From Rickettsia sp. (GTDB taxonomy: Bacteria > Pseudomonadota > Alphaproteobacteria > Rickettsiales > Rickettsiaceae), in the NCBI GenBank assembly GCA_023269695.1, contig JAHFPS010000006.1, positions 1 to 47,941 of the forward strand: 47,941 bases of DNA, written 5' to 3'. The notes below the pieces were generated by a model, which had not been told where the DNA came from, searched no databases, and worked only from the letters and a program-made list of their open reading frames with translations. This document shows positions 1 to 9,536 of this stretch, piece by piece; within the stretch, counting starts at the first letter, position 1; each line of letters begins with the position of its first letter. A program made the translations under genes and the position numbers.

Positions 1-4
1 ATAT

Positions 5-195
5 TTAGAAGAATGCAGAAACCATTATGGCACTCGATGCCGAATATATGACCGCTTCCTTTGTGGCTCTATTTTTTATTTTCTTTATTGACAAATTCAC
101 TCGTCCATATATGACACCTTTTTCGTTTAAATATAGTAGATGTTGTATTTCTAGACTTTTGACGGGTCGACTAAATCACTTTTTGTCTCTTTCAT
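5..195 (-). pseudogene. Frameshifted small ORF remnant at left edge
   Basis: On the minus strand an ATG at 193-195 opens 14 codons (MKETKSDLVDPSKV) and then meets TAG at 151-153. A second frame, open from about 180 to a TAA at 5-7, continues with protein-like sequence (EIQHLLYLNEKG, then KKIKNRATKEAVIYSASSA). A one-base shift around 154-165 would join the two into a protein of about 62 residues. It lies 7 bp downstream of the DUF2608 gene in the same orientation. I do not recognise the family. It could also be chance coding, so confidence is low. Confidence 0.3.
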
Positions 196-201
196 TTTCT
201 A

Positions 202-1029
202 TCATTCAACTTTAGCTTTATTTATTATTTGTAATAAAACTTGGGCTTGTTTATCACTTAACCAAATAGATTGAGTTTTTAGAAAATCTTGCTGCAAAAT
301 AGAAAGAGCTTTTATAGATTTTTGCTCTTCTAATTTATCATAGCTATATTCTATTAGAATTATATTATCAACCTGATTTTTAAGGTATTTTTCAACAGAA
401 TCTAAATTTTTAGGCATATCGTCTATCATCACTATCTTGCTATAATTAGCTTGTTGTTGATCGAGATATGCTTTAAGCACTAATCCTTTTTCATAGCCTC
501 TGGCAAAAATAATACCATCAATAGCTTTTGGTTGGGGTCGGTTTTGTTCATCAATTTTTATTGAACCGTGATATCTTTTGTCAAAGATTAATCCTTTATC
601 TTTTAACACATCAACACGATCTTGCTCCTGATCAAAATACGGATTATTTGGTCCCATTGATGTTAAGGCAATAATATCAGCACCATTAAATTTTAAAAAC
701 CAAAAATGCTTTACTAATGTTGGTTCAATTAACTTATGTTCCATCTGAGCAATAATAAGTCCATATATATTCTTTTTCTGAGCTAGACCGTGTGATTTTT
801 CAATGTCATCAAGAAATTTATGACGCATTTCTCGATTATCATGGCTTAAATAAGAGTCTTTAGTGGCAAGAATAACCCCATCAATATCAAATACAACTAG
901 TGTATCTTTATCTTCAATTTTAATTATATCAATTAAATTGTCAAAAGAATGTAGCTTTATTCTCTCAATATTTGATAGTGCTTCCATTGCTATACACTGC
1001 AAAATTACTATTACTAAAAATTTTTTCAT
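202..1029 (-). CDS. DUF2608 HAD-like exported protein
   Basis: 275 residues. Residues 1-19 look like a signal peptide ([19 protein letters not shown]), which suggests export to the periplasm. A HAD-type nucleophile motif, FDIDGV, is at 47-52, and an acidic motif, VMIDDMPKN, lies near residue 200. That layout matches the DUF2608 family of secreted HAD-like proteins known from Legionella and Rickettsia. Phosphatase activity is inferred from the superfamily only; the substrate is unknown. The start overlaps the stop of the upstream aldolase-like gene by 4 bp (ATGA type), so the two are translationally coupled in one leftward operon with the MscS gene. Confidence 0.8.
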   Translation of the reverse strand: MKKFLVIVILQCIAMEALSNIERIKLHSFDNLIDIIKIEDKDTLVVFDIDGVILATKDSYLSHDNREMRHKFLDDIEKSHGLAQKKNIYGLIIAQMEHKLIEPTLVKHFWFLKFNGADIIALTSMGPNNPYFDQEQDRVDVLKDKGLIFDKRYHGSIKIDEQNRPQPKAIDGIIFARGYEKGLVLKAYLDQQQANYSKIVMIDDMPKNLDSVEKYLKNQVDNIILIEYSYDKLEEQKSIKALSILQQDFLKTQSIWLSDKQAQVLLQIINKAKVE

Positions 1030-1736
1030 TGCTCACCATAAACCGTATAGAGTAACCTAAGCCAAGCCATCCAGTCACGTTTGCCTAAATCTTCTTCAAA
1101 CGACAATAGATCTTGCACTGATTTTTTACAAATTTCTTGAGATGGTATGATTAACTCCTGATTTGTTGAACATGCTAAACATTGGGTTTTACATGCTTGC
1201 TCTAAATGATAACTATAAAACATGGCTTCATGTATTGTCCTACCACAGGCTAATATTCCATGATTACGTAAAAACATAACATAATTTTGTCCAAGATCGT
1301 CAAGCATTTTATTAGTTTGATTAGACGTAAGTATAAGAGAGTTATATTCATGATAAGATAGTTTTTCATAAAAATGCAGTGCCCACTGACTTATTGGCAT
1401 CAATCCAACTCGCATAGATGATACAGCAACAGTTGCGGAAGTATGCAAATGAAAGACAGATAAAATATCCGACCTTTTTTTGTAGATATTACCGTGAGTA
1501 ACGTAGCCGGTTTCATTATAACTATGTTCACTACCCTCTAGAACTGTGCCATCCAAACTAACTTGCAGTAAATTATCGCTAGTTACTTCCTCAAACCTTA
1601 AACCAAAAGGATAAATATAGTAAAAGTTAGCCCCTTTAGGTCTTGCAGATAGATGAGTATATGTATGATCGTCTAAGCCCAAAATTGCAAGAATTTTGTA
1701 GGCAGAAGCTAAATTGGATTTGATTTCTAAAGTCAT
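1026..1736 (-). CDS. Class II aldolase/adducin family protein
   Basis: 236 residues, full length for the family. A zinc-binding HLH is at 96-98 ([11 protein letters not shown]), an acidic candidate lies in [11 protein letters not shown] (73-83), and a third His occurs in [11 protein letters not shown]. These correspond to the metal ligands of fuculose-phosphate aldolase-like proteins. The substrate cannot be read from sequence; rickettsiae lack most sugar metabolism, so the role is open. The gene sits 2 bp after the MscS stop and overlaps the DUF2608 start by 4 bp, which indicates co-transcription. The short C-terminal part (from about 190) is Cys- and acid-rich and less conserved in look. 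Confidence 0.85.
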   Translation of the reverse strand: MTLEIKSNLASAYKILAILGLDDHTYTHLSARPKGANFYYIYPFGLRFEEVTSDNLLQVSLDGTVLEGSEHSYNETGYVTHGNIYKKRSDILSVFHLHTSATVAVSSMRVGLMPISQWALHFYEKLSYHEYNSLILTSNQTNKMLDDLGQNYVMFLRNHGILACGRTIHEAMFYSYHLEQACKTQCLACSTNQELIIPSQEICKKSVQDLLSFEEDLGKRDWMAWLRLLYTVYGEQ

Positions 1737-1738
1737 TA

Positions 1739-2905
1739 TTATACTGTATTTTGAAATATTTTTAATTTGAGTTCAGGTAGCACTGCAATCAAATGATCAA
1801 AAATATCTGATTGGATATCTTCAAACACACCCTTCCTTGTTTCATTAGTAAAGACATATAACTCTATTGGCAAACCATTAGGAGTTGGAGTCAATTGATG
1901 TACTAGGAAAGTAAAAGCTTGTTGATATATCATCGGGTGATTTCTCAAATATTCTTTTATATATAGCCTAAATATCTTAACATTTGTTACATAGTCATCT
2001 AACTGTTCCAAACTCACTTTATCCATTACTTCCTTTGGCAAATATGGCGATTTTTTTAACTCTTGTATAAATTCTACAGTTGAAACCGATACAATACTGT
2101 TTATGTCAATACAGATTGTTCCGTGAATCTTTTTTGCCATTGATTCGCTTATACCACGCGAGTTCACTACATTAGTTGTTAAAAGACTAGATGTGGGTAT
2201 TGTCGAAATAGTCTGATCACTATTCCTAATTTTAACTAATGTAATAGTAATTTCCTCTACGGTACCTTCAACATTATACTGGCTAATACTAACAAAATCA
2301 CCAATTCGTATTATATCCTGCGAAATTAGTTGTAAGCTTGCTAACAAAGCCACAGCAGCATCCTTAAATAGAAAAGTTAACAATGCTGCTGCTGCTCCTA
2401 AGCTAGTAAAAAATGCACTGAGGGAAACATTCAAAATGCTGGAAATAGTTATAATGGTAGCAATAGAGATAATAAATATCTTTAATATTTGAGTGTATAA
2501 ACTTAAATAGGATTGGATAGAAATTGTCAGTCTATTTCGATAAATATCTGCAAAAGTATCAATAAGAGATAGGATCAACATTGTAACGAAAATACCTGTA
2601 TAGAGTATTATCACAATATTCTTGATGCTAATTATCCAGGATAAAGTAGGAAATGCATGTAAGATATTGTCCCAAAATATAAAATATAAAGCTAGCAATG
2701 TATGTAATAAATAGGTGTATACAGAATATCTTTTAAATATGATTTCACAATCATGATGCCGTTGATCAATATAGCTTTTTATCATTGAAAATATTATTGT
2801 CTTAATAAAAATAATCAATGGAATGATTGAAGCTATCATAATTATTAACATTAAAATTTCTTGATCGTATTTATGATAAAGACCCAATAAATATTGTACT
2901 GTCAT
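1739..2905 (-). CDS. MscS-family mechanosensitive channel
   Basis: 388 residues. Several hydrophobic helices occur at roughly 15-40, 62-85, 90-115 and 140-190. The typical MscS pore helix and beta domain follow: a small-residue-rich stretch ([16 protein letters not shown], about 170-185), then GDFVSI and [10 protein letters not shown], and a conserved TIPTSSLLT segment. The family releases solutes under osmotic downshock at the inner membrane. The length and long N-terminal membrane part resemble YbdG/YnaI-type members more than the minimal E. coli MscS. It is first in the leftward operon with the class II aldolase (2 bp gap). The 550-bp gap upstream is filled by palindromic repeats. Confidence 0.88.
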   Translation of the reverse strand: MTVQYLLGLYHKYDQEILMLIIMIASIIPLIIFIKTIIFSMIKSYIDQRHHDCEIIFKRYSVYTYLLHTLLALYFIFWDNILHAFPTLSWIISIKNIVIILYTGIFVTMLILSLIDTFADIYRNRLTISIQSYLSLYTQILKIFIISIATIITISSILNVSLSAFFTSLGAAAALLTFLFKDAAVALLASLQLISQDIIRIGDFVSISQYNVEGTVEEITITLVKIRNSDQTISTIPTSSLLTTNVVNSRGISESMAKKIHGTICIDINSIVSVSTVEFIQELKKSPYLPKEVMDKVSLEQLDDYVTNVKIFRLYIKEYLRNHPMIYQQAFTFLVHQLTPTPNGLPIELYVFTNETRKGVFEDIQSDIFDHLIAVLPELKLKIFQNTV

Positions 2906-2939
2906 ATAAACTAACCTTTCTGATAGTTGTTACGTCAAC

Positions 2940-3111
2940 GATAAGCTAACCCGTTAAGGTTCTAGATAACCTCTCCGTCATTGCGAGACCACATAGTGGT
3001 CGTGGCAATCCACATTCATTAGATTGCTTCGTCGCCACCAAAGTGGCTCCTCGCAATGACATTTAGGAATTTGTAACAAATATCAAGAACCTATTCGGGT
3101 TAGCTATAGAT
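2940..3111. repeat. Palindromic composite element, outer GCTAACCC type
   Basis: The outer ends are AAGCTAACCCGTTAAGGTTCT at the left and its imperfect reverse complement (AGAACCTATTCGGGTTAGCT) at the right. Inside sits a second palindrome that begins GTCATTGCGAGACCACATAG near 2979 and ends GTGGCTCCTCGCAATGAC near 3061. The same two-layer structure recurs across the window. It lies directly upstream of the MscS gene. Confidence 0.85.
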
Positions 3112-3314
3112 AACATCCGGGATAAGAATAATTACTTTTCTACCCAACTCGTATAGTATACAACAATTATAATGTACACTAAGCGTTATTATGAATATTT
3201 TGTAAAAAATATTCTATTTTAAGTTGGATAAATGTAGCAAAATTAAAGAATAGTAGGTGAAAAGCTGTTGGTGAATAATGGCTGTGCTAATCCAAGTCGA
3301 AATCAAAGAACGTA
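3112..3314. other. AT-rich spacer without recognisable gene
   Basis: About 200 bp between two repeat elements. I see no sustained reading frame, tRNA or strong promoter. A short ATG frame near 3279 stops after 13 codons. Confidence 0.5.
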
Positions 3315-3445
3315 TATAGCTAACCCGACTAGCTATACTTCCGTCTATTAGCGAGGAGTGCTGATGCAGCTACGAAGTAATTGTAAGTTGTCATTCCCGC
3401 GTAGGCGGGAATCTAGATCCATGCTTTCGCTAGAGATAACACAAA
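3315..3445. repeat. Decayed composite palindromic element
   Basis: It begins TATAGCTAACCCGACTAGC and continues with degenerate versions of the inner elements: TCTATTAGCGAGGAG for TCATTGCGAGGAG, then CATTCCCGCGTAGGCGGGAA. Substitutions such as GCTAGAGATAAC for GCAGGGATGAC mark it as old. It ends about 10 bp from the rpsD stop codon, so its strong hairpin may act as the rpsD terminator. Confidence 0.7.
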
Positions 3446-3455
3446 ACAGGATCAA

Positions 3456-4073
3456 CTATCTTGAATATAATTCAATTACTAAATGTACTTCTGGTTCGAA
3501 TGGGTATGGAACATCAGAAATTACTGGGATTCTGACAAACTTACCAGACAATGAATGAGCATCAAAAGTTAAATAACCTGGTACGGTATTTTCTTGTTTG
3601 GTAGCTGTTTCAAGTATTACAGGAATTTGTTTTGCTGATTCCTTTAGCTCGATGACATCTCCTTCTTTTAGTCTCATGCTTGGGATATCAACCTTTTTAC
3701 CATTCACCTTAATGTGACCATGTGTAACAAACTGTCTTGCAGCAAAAATCGTTGGGGCAATATTCATTCTGTATATAACAGCGTCGAGTCTTCTCTCTAA
3801 TAGACCTATAAAATTTTCACCAGTATTGCCTTTCATTTTTTGTGCAAGAGTAAAGGTGTTTCTAAATTGCTTTTCGTTAATCCGACCATAATGGCATTTA
3901 AGCTTTTGTTTAGCCTTCAAATGCACACCATAATCAGAGGTTTTAATCATACTATTCTGACCATGTTGACCAGGGCGATAATTTCTTGTATTGAAGGCAT
4001 CTTTGCTATCGCCCCACAGGCTTACACCAAGTCTCCTGCTTGCCTTATATTTAGAACTAATAATTTTTGTCAC
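3456..4073 (-). CDS. rpsD: 30S ribosomal protein S4
   Basis: 205 residues, normal length. It binds 16S rRNA early in 30S assembly. The N-terminal S4 signature ([20 protein letters not shown]) is present. The S4 RNA-binding domain spans about 94-157 with [10 protein letters not shown] and [16 protein letters not shown]. The end, IELYSR, is typical of the family. The start codon is GTG (4071-4073), read as Met. A near-consensus promoter lies 41-69 bp upstream. The gene is monocistronic, away from the large ribosomal operons, which is usual for rickettsiae. Confidence 0.97.
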   Translation of the reverse strand: MTKIISSKYKASRRLGVSLWGDSKDAFNTRNYRPGQHGQNSMIKTSDYGVHLKAKQKLKCHYGRINEKQFRNTFTLAQKMKGNTGENFIGLLERRLDAVIYRMNIAPTIFAARQFVTHGHIKVNGKKVDIPSMRLKEGDVIELKESAKQIPVILETATKQENTVPGYLTFDAHSLSGKFVRIPVISDVPYPFEPEVHLVIELYSR

Positions 4074-4113
4074 GCTCTATATCTCATAATGTTAGTTGTT
4101 AGTATATAATCCG

Positions 4114-4142
4114 AGTATACATATTTAAGGCATTAAAGTCAA
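4114..4142 (-). promoter_or_regulatory. Sigma-70 promoter of rpsD
   Basis: On the minus strand, TTGACT (4137-4142) and TATACT (4114-4119) are separated by exactly 17 bp and lie upstream of the rpsD GTG. It is one of the two best sigma-70 matches in the window. Confidence 0.75.
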
Positions 4143-4187
4143 ATCCTCATTTTTTAAATTATCTATTTTAAACTAATTTTAGGGGGT

Positions 4188-4426
4188 ATATAGCTAACTG
4201 GTGTCATTGCGAAAAGCTACTTTAGTAGCGACGAAGCAATCCATAAAAGTAACCAGAAATGGATTGCTTCGTCGGCTTACGCCTCCTCGCAATGACGCCA
4301 GTTATTTTTCCACAACTTTTAAACTACCATGATGACCTCTAAACCCGCTTCCTCTTCTAACTTTCGACAGTCGCCACTGAAGTGGCTCCTCGCAATGACG
4401 GAGTAATACTAATCGGGTTAGCTATA
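4188..4426. repeat. Composite palindromic element between rpsD and rsmA
   Basis: Outer ends are TATAGCTAACTGG (4188) and CTAATCGGGTTAGCTATA (ending 4426). Inside are a complete inverted element from GTCATTGCG (about 4203) to CGCAATGAC (about 4298), then a third repeat (about 4311-4371) carrying CCGCTTCCTCTTCTAACTTT and CGACAG, then another CTCCTCGCAATGACG half. The right end touches the rsmA stop codon. Confidence 0.85.
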
Positions 4427-4427
4427 G

Positions 4428-5267
4428 TTAGTCATTTGAGTATAATTTTGCTAAAGATAAATAATCTTGTGGTGATAAATTTTCAGATCGACAAGAATTA
4501 TCAATTTTTAATTCTACTAACAAATCTTCTATGCGTGACGTTAGTTTTTTCAGAGATGATTTAATCATTTTACGTCGTTCACCAAATGCTAGTCTAGTGA
4601 TTAACTCAACTTTTTCAATTAATCCAGCTGTTAATGCATTATTGTTACAAGGCACAAGTTTAACTATAGCAGAATGGACTTTTGGCCTAGGGTAGAAAGC
4701 TTGTGGATTAACATCAAAGCATTTTTCAACTGAACAAAGTAACTGACATATTACTGATAATCTTCCGTAGGATTTTGTCCCAACTTTACCACATATTCGG
4801 TCTACAACCTCCTTTTGCAGCATTAAAGTCATGCTATTTATTAATGGTAATTTTTTTAACCATTTTATGACTAACTCTGTACCTATTTGGTAAGGTAAAT
4901 TTGAAATAATAGTCATTTTGTTATGATTTAAGGTTGATAGATCAAATTTAACAGCATCCGAATGAATAATATGCAGATTAGGGGACAATTCTCTTATTTC
5001 CATAAGTAAAGGTATGCATCTAACGTCAGTTTCAATGACAGTTAAAGATTTAGGGCTGCAGGCAAGGATAGCTCTAGTGAGCCCGGCTGTACCAGGACCA
5101 ACTTCTAAGACATAATCATGTTCTTTCAGTCCACTTACTCGAACTATTTTATCACACAGGCTACTATCAAAAATGAAATTCTGACCATATTTCCTAATAG
5201 GAGTAATACCATGTTTGCTAGCATGCTTTGCAATTGAAGGTAAGGTACTCAAATTATTTGAGATCAC
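4428..5267 (-). CDS. rsmA: 16S rRNA (A1518/A1519) dimethyltransferase
   Basis: 279 residues. It dimethylates two adjacent adenines in helix 45 of 16S rRNA, a late 30S maturation step. The N-terminal KYGQNFIFD (27-35), SAM motif [13 protein letters not shown] (53-64) and the catalytic NLPYQIGT motif are all present. The C-terminal [14 protein letters not shown] is the family signature. The start overlaps the surA stop by 4 bp. The gene order lptD-surA-rsmA matches the conserved proteobacterial cluster, here without pdxA. Confidence 0.97.
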   Translation of the reverse strand: MISNNLSTLPSIAKHASKHGITPIRKYGQNFIFDSSLCDKIVRVSGLKEHDYVLEVGPGTAGLTRAILACSPKSLTVIETDVRCIPLLMEIRELSPNLHIIHSDAVKFDLSTLNHNKMTIISNLPYQIGTELVIKWLKKLPLINSMTLMLQKEVVDRICGKVGTKSYGRLSVICQLLCSVEKCFDVNPQAFYPRPKVHSAIVKLVPCNNNALTAGLIEKVELITRLAFGERRKMIKSSLKKLTSRIEDLLVELKIDNSCRSENLSPQDYLSLAKLYSND

Positions 5268-6166
5268 AAAGGAAGCATTATTTTGATATATGCTTTCTTA
5301 CGCATATCATCAAAGTATTTTTGTGCTTTTTGTGACATTTTTCTATTGGTTAGCAGATTCACTATGTAATTATTTTCATCGCTAGTAACATTAATCATCT
5401 GCTTGTCACACATTAAGATTAATTTAAATCCGTCTTGCATCTTGAAAACACTACTTCTTTCTCCTGTGTTTAAATCTTTGAGAATTGTTTGCAGCGTAGA
5501 ATCTAGAGTACTTAGATTTTGATTAATTACCTCTAATGTAGAAAAATCTTTGTATAAAGATTCTTTGATATCAGAACAATTTTTAAGACGTTTTTGTAAA
5601 TCACACATCCTATGCAAAGTTTTATCATCTTTATCTTTTGAAGTAAAAATCTGTGCTGATATTTGTGCATCTTTGGAATTTGTCGCTAATATTATATCAT
5701 TAACTTCTTTTACACTAATAGCAACTGATCTTGAAATACCAGATAAAATATTCATTTTGATAATTTCGGCACCAACTTGATATTTAAAATTATTAATATC
5801 TATAGATTTACTCTTCAAAAACGGTAATAATTGTCCTTCTGCCATTTTATTACGTTGCTCAATATTCTTTATAGACTCGTCTAGCTCAGCATCAGAACTT
5901 TTCTTACCGTTTACAGATTGATAAAGTAATACATCATCTATCATGCTGTTAATTGCCATCTTATCAAACTGGTTGTTTGTTTGAGAATCAGGATTGTTAA
6001 CATTGTTAAGTGCCATGATCATGTGTTTTCTAGCTAGAAATTCATGTAAGGTAATTGGCTCATTATTAACTAATGCAACTATATTGGATAATTCTGCTTT
6101 CGCTATAGTTAAGTTAAAAATGATTGCAACTAAACAAAATAACTTTTTTATATTTAATTTCTTCAT
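5264..6166 (-). CDS. surA: SurA-like periplasmic chaperone
   Basis: 300 residues. A cleavable signal peptide is predicted at 1-24 (hydrophobic [14 protein letters not shown]). The SurA N-terminal chaperone domain follows at about 26-150, starting [15 protein letters not shown], the family hallmark. The remaining 150 residues look like a single degenerate parvulin-type domain rather than the two in E. coli SurA (about 430 residues). Its role would be to escort outer-membrane proteins, including LptD encoded just upstream. It lies 9 bp after lptD and overlaps rsmA by 4 bp, so it is in the same operon. Prolyl isomerase activity is doubtful. Confidence 0.88.
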   Translation of the reverse strand: MKKLNIKKLFCLVAIIFNLTIAKAELSNIVALVNNEPITLHEFLARKHMIMALNNVNNPDSQTNNQFDKMAINSMIDDVLLYQSVNGKKSSDAELDESIKNIEQRNKMAEGQLLPFLKSKSIDINNFKYQVGAEIIKMNILSGISRSVAISVKEVNDIILATNSKDAQISAQIFTSKDKDDKTLHRMCDLQKRLKNCSDIKESLYKDFSTLEVINQNLSTLDSTLQTILKDLNTGERSSVFKMQDGFKLILMCDKQMINVTSDENNYIVNLLTNRKMSQKAQKYFDDMRKKAYIKIMLPL

Positions 6167-6175
6167 ATTTTAGGC

Positions 6176-8317
6176 TCACATATTTAATATTTTTAAACCT
6201 ACAGAAATAGTAGGAACAGCAAAAGTCTTTTTTATCCCCCTACTACTATCTCCCATATAATTGTCTGAAAGTTTTCCGGCTATTCTAACACAATCATTCA
6301 AGTATGTCACCTGGATACTCTTAGAAAGAATATTTATTTTGTTTTTTGACCAATCTACTCTCATATCATAGGCAACTGACCAATTTTCTGCTAATTGATA
6401 AGTGAAGTTATAGTAAAGTTGTCTTATCTTATTATCAGTTAGTTCATTGGCAAAATAATATTTCTGTAAATTGGAAATCTGAACCAATCCAGCAGTTAAC
6501 TGAATTGTCTTATAGTTAAGGGTAGCACCTAATTCATCTCTAATTGGATGGAAATTCTTACTTTTTCTAAATCTATAGAACAGCTCTATTTTGTCAGCGA
6601 AACTACTAGAAATTCTTCCAACATTTTCAATATTATCAACAGGCTTATTATTAATAAGATTAGTATTATAGGTCTGTCCTAGAAATAAACTACAATAATT
6701 TTGCCCTGAAAGTATAGAAGAATCAACACCATAACTTAATCTATTGCCAAATTCATGGTAATCTATACCACTATAGCGATTCGAACTGAATATATTATTT
6801 TCCGATAGTTCATATTTTGATGGATCGATAAAAGAAAATTTCTTATTAGAATTATGCTTGCGTCCAATAGTCGCCGATATAATTGGTTCAACAAACAGGC
6901 TAGCTTTATCAAAGATTGATCCAGCTAATGGATAACGCCAAGTATTTTGAATTTCTGGTATATTCCTAGAAAGAACCTTGTTAGCTCTAGGATTATTTGG
7001 ATATAGGTAATTAATAAAATATATATCTGATCTATTACGTAAAGTAACATTAAATAAATGACCAGATGAAGTTAGGAAATTATTATCCACTGCCAATTGT
7101 AATGCAACTTGACCTAGATTTTTGCCGCTTCTTTCTTTATAGATTAATGCATTATTTTCAACAACTATGTTAGTAGTTTCATCATCATTTAAAGGTATAA
7201 CATTCTTAGTTCTGACCTTGGGAAAAATTAATGGACTGGTACTACTAGAATCATTTGTTCCCAATCCTTCAAAATACATCCCCTCCATTAATAAGTAATT
7301 GTAATTATTGACATGTTCTAAATATAACTTAGAACTCAAATACGGAGTATAATTATTATAATAGTTTTTTAAGTAGGCTTTATCAGAAGTACGTTGCAAC
7401 CTAAATCCATATCTATAATCGTTTGTGGTAAAATTACCATTACTCAATAGATAATATGAGTGTATCTTACGGTTTTTTATCGTTATATCACCATCCTTTA
7501 AGGAGTATGGTAATTTACCATAGTTAGCATCTAAAGATATATAATCACTTTTATTTGGTTTGTAACGACCTTCTAGTTCAAAAATTTTATAGGTAATATT
7601 AGGTTTTTTCCAAAAAATCCTGGGGGTTAGGGTAAAATCTAGATTAGGTTTTGCTCTATAATATAGTGGTATCCCCAAAGCATTATCCCGCATTTCAGGT
7701 ATCAATATTCCTGATTTTGCAGGAGCCTTAGGTGTTGGGTGAGAAAAATAGGGAGTATAGAAGATTGGGATACCATATACCTCAAAAAATAGATGCTCAT
7801 AAACCATTATGTTCTTATTGAGATCTATTTCAGCATTTTTGGCAGAAATTTGCCAAATAGGTTTTTGGTTGCATAATATTTTGCATGGAGTAAAGGTACT
7901 ATTATGCAAACGAAAAACATCTGTATTGACTCTTTCCACTAATTTTGACACTAAGAGAGTATTATCACCAAAATATAAAATAAAATCTGAAATTATCCCT
8001 GCCTTTAGCTTATCTTTTAATATAACAAATTCTGCCAAAATAACTCTATTTTGCTGATCTGTAATTCTAACATCACCCTCAGCCCAGAGTGTATCTTGTT
8101 TTATATCGTAAATCAAAGAATTGGCTGTTAGAAAATAACTATCCAATATAATTTGGACATTACCTTTCGCGTAAAGAAATTGTTCCTTTTGGTTATATTC
8201 AATATAATCTGTTGACAAAAAGCTAAACTGCTTGTTTACTCCTTGCTGGTCAACTTGTGCAAAACCACAAACCGGTAACAAAATAATGAGACTCAATAAA
8301 TTGCAGAAAATTCGCAT
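6176..8317 (-). CDS. lptD: LPS-assembly outer-membrane protein LptD
   Basis: 713 residues. Signal peptide 1-20. An OstA/LptA-like beta-jellyroll is at about 35-145 (IEYNQKEQFLYAKGNVQI, LWAEGDVRITD). The rest is the LptD barrel region with the conserved VYGIPIFYTPYFSHP and SGILIPEM segments near 185-215. A Cys pair (TPCKILCNQ) lies near the N-domain boundary. LptD forms the LPS translocon with LptE in the outer membrane. It is first gene of lptD-surA-rsmA. Its presence, with lpxK, lpxL and lpxB in this window, indicates that the cell makes lipid A. Confidence 0.95.
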   Translation of the reverse strand: MRIFCNLLSLIILLPVCGFAQVDQQGVNKQFSFLSTDYIEYNQKEQFLYAKGNVQIILDSYFLTANSLIYDIKQDTLWAEGDVRITDQQNRVILAEFVILKDKLKAGIISDFILYFGDNTLLVSKLVERVNTDVFRLHNSTFTPCKILCNQKPIWQISAKNAEIDLNKNIMVYEHLFFEVYGIPIFYTPYFSHPTPKAPAKSGILIPEMRDNALGIPLYYRAKPNLDFTLTPRIFWKKPNITYKIFELEGRYKPNKSDYISLDANYGKLPYSLKDGDITIKNRKIHSYYLLSNGNFTTNDYRYGFRLQRTSDKAYLKNYYNNYTPYLSSKLYLEHVNNYNYLLMEGMYFEGLGTNDSSSTSPLIFPKVRTKNVIPLNDDETTNIVVENNALIYKERSGKNLGQVALQLAVDNNFLTSSGHLFNVTLRNRSDIYFINYLYPNNPRANKVLSRNIPEIQNTWRYPLAGSIFDKASLFVEPIISATIGRKHNSNKKFSFIDPSKYELSENNIFSSNRYSGIDYHEFGNRLSYGVDSSILSGQNYCSLFLGQTYNTNLINNKPVDNIENVGRISSSFADKIELFYRFRKSKNFHPIRDELGATLNYKTIQLTAGLVQISNLQKYYFANELTDNKIRQLYYNFTYQLAENWSVAYDMRVDWSKNKINILSKSIQVTYLNDCVRIAGKLSDNYMGDSSRGIKKTFAVPTISVGLKILNM

Positions 8318-8345
8318 TTAAGATAACTTTTGAAGTATAGGGGTG

Positions 8346-8372
8346 AATGTATATACATCATGTATACATTAA
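8346..8372. promoter_or_regulatory. Palindrome upstream of lptD, possible operator
   Basis: Two self-palindromic arms, ATGTATATACAT and ATGTATACAT, are separated by one base about 30 bp upstream of the lptD start codon. The arms are also inverted relative to each other. A candidate minus-strand -10 (TATAAA) lies further upstream near 8386. A regulator-binding role is inference only. Confidence 0.35.
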
Positions 8373-8430
8373 ATCTTGATATATTTATACGATAATTCGA
8401 CATTAAAGTAATAGTAAATTTAAAAATTAG

Positions 8431-8465
8431 GTCCCTATGGCTGAATACTAATCGGGTTAGCTATA
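8431..8465. repeat. Solo outer end of the GCTAACCC element
   Basis: Contains TGAATACTAATCGGGTTAGC and then TATA, the right terminal sequence of the composite element, with no matching left end nearby. It is an eroded remnant lying just before the promoter of the DUF2278 gene. Confidence 0.7.
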
Positions 8466-8471
8466 AAGAGA

Positions 8472-8520
8472 TTGACTCACTGGTAAGTTAATATAATATA
8501 AATTAAAACTTATAAAGGAT
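8472..8520 (+). promoter_or_regulatory. Promoter and RBS of the DUF2278 gene
   Basis: TTGACT (8472-8477) is followed by overlapping -10 candidates TATAAT (8492, spacing 14) and TAATAT (8494, spacing 16). A Shine-Dalgarno-like AAAGGAT ends 6 bp before the ATG at 8527. Confidence 0.5.
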
Positions 8521-8526
8521 ATTGTT

Positions 8527-9177
8527 ATGTTAAAAAACTACTCTTGCTTAAAAGGTATTGTATCAGAGGATTTAGAAGATCGTACAAAACACACAATGAC
8601 TCATCATAATCTTATAGTACAAGCCAACAAATTAGACTATCAAGTAAATATAGATATTCAGTCTGATTCTAGAGCTAATGTTAAAATGTTCTATATCGAG
8701 CAGTTTAGTAACGAGTTATTAACTAATTTAGGTAAACTAGGAGATGAAGGATTATTTATCTTGAATCAGTTAACTCAGACCTATAGGATGGATTATCTCC
8801 GTAGTGGAGTTTTTCAAATAGATTATTTAAAAAATATGCAACCAAAACCATGGCAAGAGATTTCATCTTTGTTAGACGCACATATTACATGTGGTACAAA
8901 GATATGTATTTTAGGTGAATCTTATGATGATACTGAAACAAGGTCAGTAACACCTTATGGCTTACAGCTAAGGCAGACACATAATCAACTACCCCCTAGA
9001 GGTATACATGATATACATCTGAATCAGGGGAACTCTGAACCACACAGTAAAGACAATGGCATTTATCAAGATGGGGCTATATTTATAGAAACCCCTAATA
9101 GTGGCATTAAAGCTTTTTTCTTCATGTTTGATGAACAATCTCTGAATATTGATGATGAAGGTAATCCTGTTGATTAA
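8527..9177 (+). CDS. DUF2278 (YukJ-like) protein
   Basis: 216 residues. The start MLKNYSCLKGIV, the central MDYLRSGVFQ, and the C-terminal cluster GIHDIHLNQGN followed by DNGIYQDGAIFIETP are the signature segments of the DUF2278/YukJ family, known from scattered soil and pathogenic bacteria. No enzymatic activity is established, though the His/Asp/Asn-rich C-terminal motif looks like an active or metal site. There is no signal peptide. The gene stands alone, flanked on both sides by palindromic repeats, and has its own promoter, which suggests an accessory acquisition rather than core content. Confidence 0.82.
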   Translation: MLKNYSCLKGIVSEDLEDRTKHTMTHHNLIVQANKLDYQVNIDIQSDSRANVKMFYIEQFSNELLTNLGKLGDEGLFILNQLTQTYRMDYLRSGVFQIDYLKNMQPKPWQEISSLLDAHITCGTKICILGESYDDTETRSVTPYGLQLRQTHNQLPPRGIHDIHLNQGNSEPHSKDNGIYQDGAIFIETPNSGIKAFFFMFDEQSLNIDDEGNPVD

Positions 9178-9194
9178 AGATTAAGCGAACTATA

Positions 9195-9502
9195 TATAGC
9201 TAACCTGATTAGTATTACTCTGTCATTGCAAAGAAGTAGCATTGCTACGACGAAGCAATTGTAAGATTCCAACTGTCGAAAGTTAGAAGGGGAAGCGGTT
9301 TTAGGCAGGACAGTTTAAAAGTCGTATGTGGTTAACGTCATTGCGAGAAGACCGTAGGTCGACGAAGCAATTGTAAGATGTCATTCCCGCGTAGGCGGGA
9401 ATCTAAGATCCCTGCTTTCGCAGGGATGACACAAAAATGGATTGATTCGTCAGCTTACGCCTCCTCGCAATGATGGAGTAATGTTAGCCCTGGTTAGCTA
9501 TA
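9195..9502. repeat. Large nested composite palindromic element
   Basis: Outer ends TATAGCTAACCTGATTAGTA (9195) and the inverted GTAATGTTAGCCCTGGTTAG (ending near 9498). Inside, in order: a CATTGCAAAGAAGTAGC half; the CTGTCGAAAGTTAGAAGG unit in reverse orientation; a second GTCATTGCGAGAAG half; a complete CATTCCCGCGTAGGCGGGAA to GCAGGGATGAC palindrome; and a closing CGCCTCCTCGCAATGA half. At least three repeat families are stacked in 308 bp. It fills the gap before fumC. Confidence 0.88.
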
Positions 9503-9536
9503 TCAATATAACTAAGGTCGAAAAAGAAAAATTTAT

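Noticed and set aside
27..215. Plus-strand frame of 62 codons at the left edge
   Set aside because: It lies opposite a more protein-like minus-strand remnant, has no ribosome site and is dominated by low-complexity aromatic residues.
2940..3111. Palindromic repeats as a possible CRISPR array
   Set aside because: The units are inverted and nested rather than direct and evenly spaced, and no cas genes are present in the window.
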